A stretch of 8,757 nt of DNA from Nitrososphaerota archaeon (GTDB lineage: Archaea; Thermoproteota; Nitrososphaeria; Nitrososphaerales; Nitrosopumilaceae): NCBI GenBank assembly GCA_022573065.1, contig JACZUQ010000007.1:11333-20089 (forward strand). Direction: 5' to 3'. Of this stretch, positions 5,935 to 8,757 are shown piece by piece (position 1 is the stretch's first letter; each line of letters begins with the position of its first letter). The position numbers and the translations under genes are program-made. Under the pieces are notes generated by a model. The model saw nothing but the letters and a program-made list of their open reading frames with translations. It was not told the DNA's origin and did no database searches.

Positions 5935-6849
5935 ATGGTGACTCAGACAGATGATTCTAAAGAAAAGTGCAAACGTTGCGGTAAGAGCAAAATGGTTACT
6001 GATAATGAATCTGGAGAAACTTTTTGTTCAAAATGTGGTTTTGTAATGTCTGAAAAATTACAAGAATCTGGTCCTGAATGGAGATCCTTTACTCAGGATG
6101 AGCATGGGGATAGGGCAAGAGCAGGTCCTCCAACGTCCCTTACAATGCATGACATGGGACTTGCTACTATCATAAATCCAATAAACAAAGACGCAGCTGG
6201 AAGACCATTATCTGCAACAATGAAAAGTACAATTGAACGCCTTCGAACTTGGGATAGTCGAAGTCAAGTTCATGAACCAATTGATAGAAACTTTAGACAA
6301 GCATTTAGTGAACTTAATAGATTAAAAGATAAACTAGCAATTTCTGACGCTGTCATAGAAAAAGCAGCATACATCTACAGAAAGGCATTAGAAAAAGGCC
6401 TAGTTAGAGGTAGATCGATTTCTGCATTAATGGCTGCGGCGCTTTATGCAGCATGTCGTGATACTTCAACTCCAAGAAACCTTAAAGATGTTGAAATTGC
6501 AGCAAATATCAAACGAAAAGATATTGCAAGATGTTATAGATTACTAGTAAAAGAACTTGATCTTAAGATGCCAGTAACTGATTCTGTTCAGTGTGTTGCA
6601 AGAATCGCAAGCAAAATTGGTATTGCCGAACCAACAAAACGTTTTGCCATCATGGTTTTAAAAAGGGCACAAGAAAAAGAAGTTTCAGCAGGCAAAGATC
6701 CTATGGGTTTAGCAGCCGCAGCTTTATATCTATCCTGTGTCAAAAACGGTGAAGATAAAACACAACGAGATATCGCAGAATCTGCAAATGTTACTGAAGT
6801 AACAATAAGAAATCGATACAAAGGATTAAAAGAATTACTTGATTTATAA
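5935..6849 (+). CDS. tfb: Transcription initiation factor IIB (TFB)
   Basis: TFB binds the TBP-TATA complex and the BRE and recruits archaeal RNA polymerase. The 304 residues contain all expected parts. An N-terminal zinc ribbon has Cys12, Cys15, Cys31 and Cys34. The B-reader/linker region contains GPEWRSF (46-52) and a conserved stretch around DRARAGPPTSLTMHDMGLAT (59-78). Two cyclin-like repeats follow (about 110-205 and 210-304), the first with the AALYAACR signature (168-175) and the second with AAALYLSCV (261-269). The last helix-turn-helix is TQRDIAESANVTEVTIRNRY (276-295), which recognises the BRE. The ATG at 5935 is preferred over the GTG directly after it. Archaea of this group usually carry several tfb paralogues, and which one this is cannot be told from one window. 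It is convergent with the small gene on its right. Confidence 0.97.
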   Translation: MVTQTDDSKEKCKRCGKSKMVTDNESGETFCSKCGFVMSEKLQESGPEWRSFTQDEHGDRARAGPPTSLTMHDMGLATIINPINKDAAGRPLSATMKSTIERLRTWDSRSQVHEPIDRNFRQAFSELNRLKDKLAISDAVIEKAAYIYRKALEKGLVRGRSISALMAAALYAACRDTSTPRNLKDVEIAANIKRKDIARCYRLLVKELDLKMPVTDSVQCVARIASKIGIAEPTKRFAIMVLKRAQEKEVSAGKDPMGLAAAALYLSCVKNGEDKTQRDIAESANVTEVTIRNRYKGLKELLDL

Positions 6850-6875
6850 TTTTAACTTCTCAAAATTTAAAACTT
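6850..6875. terminator. Short A/T-tract spacer between convergent genes, possible bidirectional terminator
   Basis: Only 26 bases separate the stops of tfb (plus strand) and the small acidic gene (minus strand). The spacer holds TTTTAACTTCT and CAAAATTTAAAAC, giving T-rich runs on both strands. Both transcripts must end here or overlap each other. No hairpin is seen. Confidence 0.3.
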
Positions 6876-7202
6876 CTAAGTAGTACCATTTACTACCATC
6901 ATAGCAACACGCTCAAAAATACTTAACATTATGTCTCCTGTAAGCATATCAATAATTCTCTGACCAAAATTTTCTATTGCAAAATCTACACTATCGCCTA
7001 AAAATTTTGTTTCAACTACATTTAGAATTTCATCAACTGTTTGTTCTGCCATAACTTCTGATGACTCACTTCCATTTGTTATGAAACCAAAAACTGAAGG
7101 TAGTATACCGCTAACCAAATCGGGGGTAATACTTGACATAATTTCAGATGCAGCTTCTGATGTGGGATCACGTATTGCATTTTGAATTATCTCTGAATAC
7201 AT
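6876..7202 (-). CDS. Small acidic hypothetical protein
   Basis: I do not recognise this 108-residue protein. It is strongly acidic, with only three arginines and one lysine and no cysteine. It looks mostly helical, with alternating hydrophobic stretches (SGILPSVFGFI and MLSIFERVAMMVV) that are too weak to call membrane segments. The pattern suggests a soluble amphipathic bundle or a protein that packs on a partner or membrane surface (inference). The ATG at 7202 is chosen over the TTG immediately before it. A TATA-like GTTATAGGTA centred near 7227 would give a leaderless transcript at this ATG. It is flanked by tfb (convergent) and the antiporter (same strand, 130 bases upstream). Reading-frame quality is good, with no antisense competitor of similar plausibility, so I consider it a real gene of unknown function. 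Confidence 0.7.
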   Translation of the reverse strand: MYSEIIQNAIRDPTSEAASEIMSSITPDLVSGILPSVFGFITNGSESSEVMAEQTVDEILNVVETKFLGDSVDFAIENFGQRIIDMLTGDIMLSIFERVAMMVVNGTT

Positions 7203-7221
7203 CAAGTATGCTACGAATTTC

Positions 7222-7250
7222 TTACCTATAACAAGGAAGGACTATCTATA
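7222..7250 (-). promoter_or_regulatory. Candidate promoter of the small acidic gene
   Basis: Read on the minus strand, CTTATAGAT (about 7243-7250) and TTATAGGTA (about 7223-7231) are both TATA-like. The nearer one sits about 25 bases from the ATG at 7202 and predicts a leaderless mRNA. The farther one predicts a leader of about 18 bases. The remainder of the gap up to 7332 holds no gene I can support. Confidence 0.35.
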
Positions 7251-7332
7251 AGGTACAAGTAAACCATTTTGGAAAATTCCTGATGGATTCATTCCATTCT
7301 GGCAAGAGGTTTTTGATGAATTATTTTGGAAA

Positions 7333-8715
7333 CTAGTCTTCTTTTTCTTTTTTAACAAATCCCCCTTCCAAGTTTTCAGGGGGAGGGATTTTTTTAGCTC
7401 GTCCAAGACCTACTGTGGTAATTATTACAGATGCCATAATAATGAAAAATACAATTTGTGGATAAGCTTCTCCATTAGGTAAACCAAGAGTTAAAGGGAA
7501 AGTTGCTAATACTGCTGCAGCAAGCCCACGTGGAATCATTACTGAGGTTACTTTTCTATCTAATTGCGAAAATTTATTTGTTAATGAAATTTTTGTTAGA
7601 ATTGTTCTTCCAAAGTAAATTATGAGTGTAGCAATTATACCAAAAATGATGTACTCTATTTGGCCAAAGCTTGCTAATAATCCAACAAACACAAAGAAAA
7701 ATGATCTAACTAGAAATGTGAGTTGATTATGCATTGTGTCATCAGTAGAAATGTCTGGAAGTTTGAATCTTAGATATCTTGAAAGTCTATATCTATTTCC
7801 TAACATTAATCCAAATACTAGTGCTGTTAAAGCACCTGATTCTCCAAATGACCTTGCCAAAAAGAAAAGTACAAACAAAATTCCTAACGTTAACATGTAT
7901 GAGTGTTGAGCATTTGATAACTTTGTAGTAACATACATCCAAGGAATTCCTACACCTAAACCAAGAAGTAAACCAACTGTAACTGCATTACCAAAGGTAA
8001 CTCCAAGAAGTTCAAGATCAAAATGCCCAGATAAAACAGCCTCAAACATAATAAATGCCACAATTGTTGCCAAAATATCCGTCAACGCTGATTCAAAACT
8101 CAGCATTGACTTTGTTTCCTCTGAAACACGAATTTGTCGTACTAGACTAAAAACTATGATCGAACTACTACCACCCACAATTGATGAAAGTAATATACTA
8201 TCAAGCCATTCCCATCCAAGACCATAGTGTGCTATCATCGTAACAATAACCATCGATAAAATAAATCCCAAAATAGCAAGTACCAATGCAAAATGAGCTG
8301 TTTTCATAATCTGTTTGATATCAAGATTAAGCCCACCATCAAACATGATAATTATTAACGCAAGAGCCGCAAAGTAAGGAACAATCTCAAGAACAGTATC
8401 AGTTTGAATGATACCTAACACTGGTCCAATGATTACCCCTAGAACCATCAAAAATGCAATATCAGGTATTCCAGTTTTTTTGAAAAAAGCCTCTCCGGCT
8501 ACTCCAAGAAAAATAGTAACGCCAGCGGCTAAAAGTACAACATGGGCTGATGCAATTGAATCTTGTCCAGCAAAACCTCCAATAGCTTCGTGTAAGTTAA
8601 TTAGTCCTTGAATGAAAAAATTGGAATCTAACTGTTCTGCAGGAATTTGAGGAAGGGGATGCTCTTCGAAATAAGAATTTACCATATCTAAGATGCTTAA
8701 AAAAATTAGATTCAT
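7333..8715 (-). CDS. Monovalent cation/proton antiporter (CPA superfamily, NhaP-like)
   Basis: This is an integral membrane exchanger of Na+ or K+ for H+, acting in pH, sodium and volume control. The 460-residue protein has about 12-13 hydrophobic segments from residue 57 to about 437 and fits the Na_H_Exchanger family. Family signatures include MFDGGLNLD (124-132), SIVGGSSS (178-185), the ion-binding helix FESALTDILATIV (207-219), GALTALVFGLMLGNR (294-308), FFVFVGLL (340-347) and IPRGLAAA with Arg396. Asp213 is the expected ion-binding carboxylate. Its neighbour is Thr212, where CPA1 members have Asn and electrogenic CPA2 members have Asp. About 55 mostly polar residues with one short hydrophobic start precede the first clear membrane helix. 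There is no C-terminal TrkA/RCK domain, only a short charged tail. The ATG at 8715 is chosen over an adjacent TTG at 8718, supported by the TATA box 27-35 bases upstream. Ion specificity is not determined. Confidence 0.92.
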   Translation of the reverse strand: MNLIFLSILDMVNSYFEEHPLPQIPAEQLDSNFFIQGLINLHEAIGGFAGQDSIASAHVVLLAAGVTIFLGVAGEAFFKKTGIPDIAFLMVLGVIIGPVLGIIQTDTVLEIVPYFAALALIIIMFDGGLNLDIKQIMKTAHFALVLAILGFILSMVIVTMIAHYGLGWEWLDSILLSSIVGGSSSIIVFSLVRQIRVSEETKSMLSFESALTDILATIVAFIMFEAVLSGHFDLELLGVTFGNAVTVGLLLGLGVGIPWMYVTTKLSNAQHSYMLTLGILFVLFFLARSFGESGALTALVFGLMLGNRYRLSRYLRFKLPDISTDDTMHNQLTFLVRSFFFVFVGLLASFGQIEYIIFGIIATLIIYFGRTILTKISLTNKFSQLDRKVTSVMIPRGLAAAVLATFPLTLGLPNGEAYPQIVFFIIMASVIITTVGLGRAKKIPPPENLEGGFVKKEKED

Positions 8716-8741
8716 CAACGCCTGCTTGTTTTTTTTCTGTC

Positions 8742-8750
8742 TATTTAAAA
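8742..8750 (-). promoter_or_regulatory. TATA box of the antiporter gene
   Basis: On the minus strand TTTTAAATA lies about 30 bases upstream of the ATG at 8715. The usual archaeal distance of about 25 bases puts the transcript start near 8721, leaving a leader of only a few bases. This fits the absence of a Shine-Dalgarno sequence and supports the chosen start over the internal methionines. Confidence 0.5.
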
Positions 8751-8757
8751 GAAGAAT

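Noticed and set aside
6588..6821. 77-codon minus-strand frame inside tfb
   Set aside because: It is antisense to the second cyclin repeat of TFB, which is fully conserved in the sense frame.
7283..7336. 17-codon ATG-started plus-strand frame in the gap upstream of the small gene
   Set aside because: It is too short to support alone, it overlaps the antiporter stop, and it has no ribosome binding site or well-placed promoter.
8408..8611. 67-codon plus-strand frame inside the antiporter gene
   Set aside because: It is antisense to the first membrane helices; its Pro/Thr-rich translation is typical of the reverse of hydrophobic codons.
1..8757. Mobile element, CRISPR array, toxin-antitoxin or defence system
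   Set aside because: No transposase or integrase motifs, no terminal inverted repeats, no spaced direct repeats and no defence domains were found. The sirtuin has no fused TIR, STING or SMODS domain in the visible part and sits among housekeeping genes, so a Thoeris/DSR-type defence role is not supported.

Overview
The window is AT-rich archaeal chromosome. It carries an archaeal transcription factor B, a short archaeal-type PRPP synthetase and an archaeal-length RNase Z. Ribosome binding sites are weak, TTG starts recur, and TATA-like boxes sit about 25-30 bases upstream of likely transcript starts. The low GC content and the gene mix fit a marine ammonia-oxidising thaumarchaeon (Nitrosopumilus-like). 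That placement rests on overall resemblance and was not tested by a search.

Layout. Positions 1-2488, minus strand: a compact three-gene run read from prs (PRPP synthetase) to rnz (tRNase Z) to a sirtuin that runs off the left edge. The gaps are 18 and 8 bases, so this is very probably one operon. Positions 2590-4329, minus strand: an unusually long MscS-family channel with a large hydrophilic insert and three clustered cysteines. Positions 4330-4447: a divergent promoter region with a dyad next to a strong TATA-like box. Positions 4448-5809, plus strand: a KamA-family radical SAM enzyme with diverged substrate and PLP regions. Positions 5935-6849, plus strand: transcription factor B. Positions 6876-7202, minus strand: a small acidic protein I do not recognise, convergent with tfb. 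Positions 7333-8715, minus strand: a monovalent cation/proton antiporter with a well-placed TATA box just upstream.

How the genes may fit together. The left operon combines PRPP supply (nucleotides and NAD), tRNA 3' end maturation and an NAD-consuming lysine deacylase. The sirtuin carries the Tyr-x-x-Arg signature of class III (desuccinylase/demalonylase-like) enzymes. In the middle, an osmotic release channel is divergent from a KamA-like aminomutase, the family that makes beta-lysine, which some methanogens convert to a compatible solute. A cation/proton antiporter lies a few kilobases away. A shared role in osmotic and ion balance is an inference only, because the KamA-like protein lacks features of true lysine 2,3-aminomutase.

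I see no mobile elements, CRISPR arrays, tRNA or rRNA genes, or phage features. No gene-free stretch exceeds about 130 bases. Most of the window is ordinary core gene content. The least explained items are the KamA-like enzyme, the modified MscS channel, the small acidic protein, and a tryptophan-rich reading in the gap at 7206-7332.
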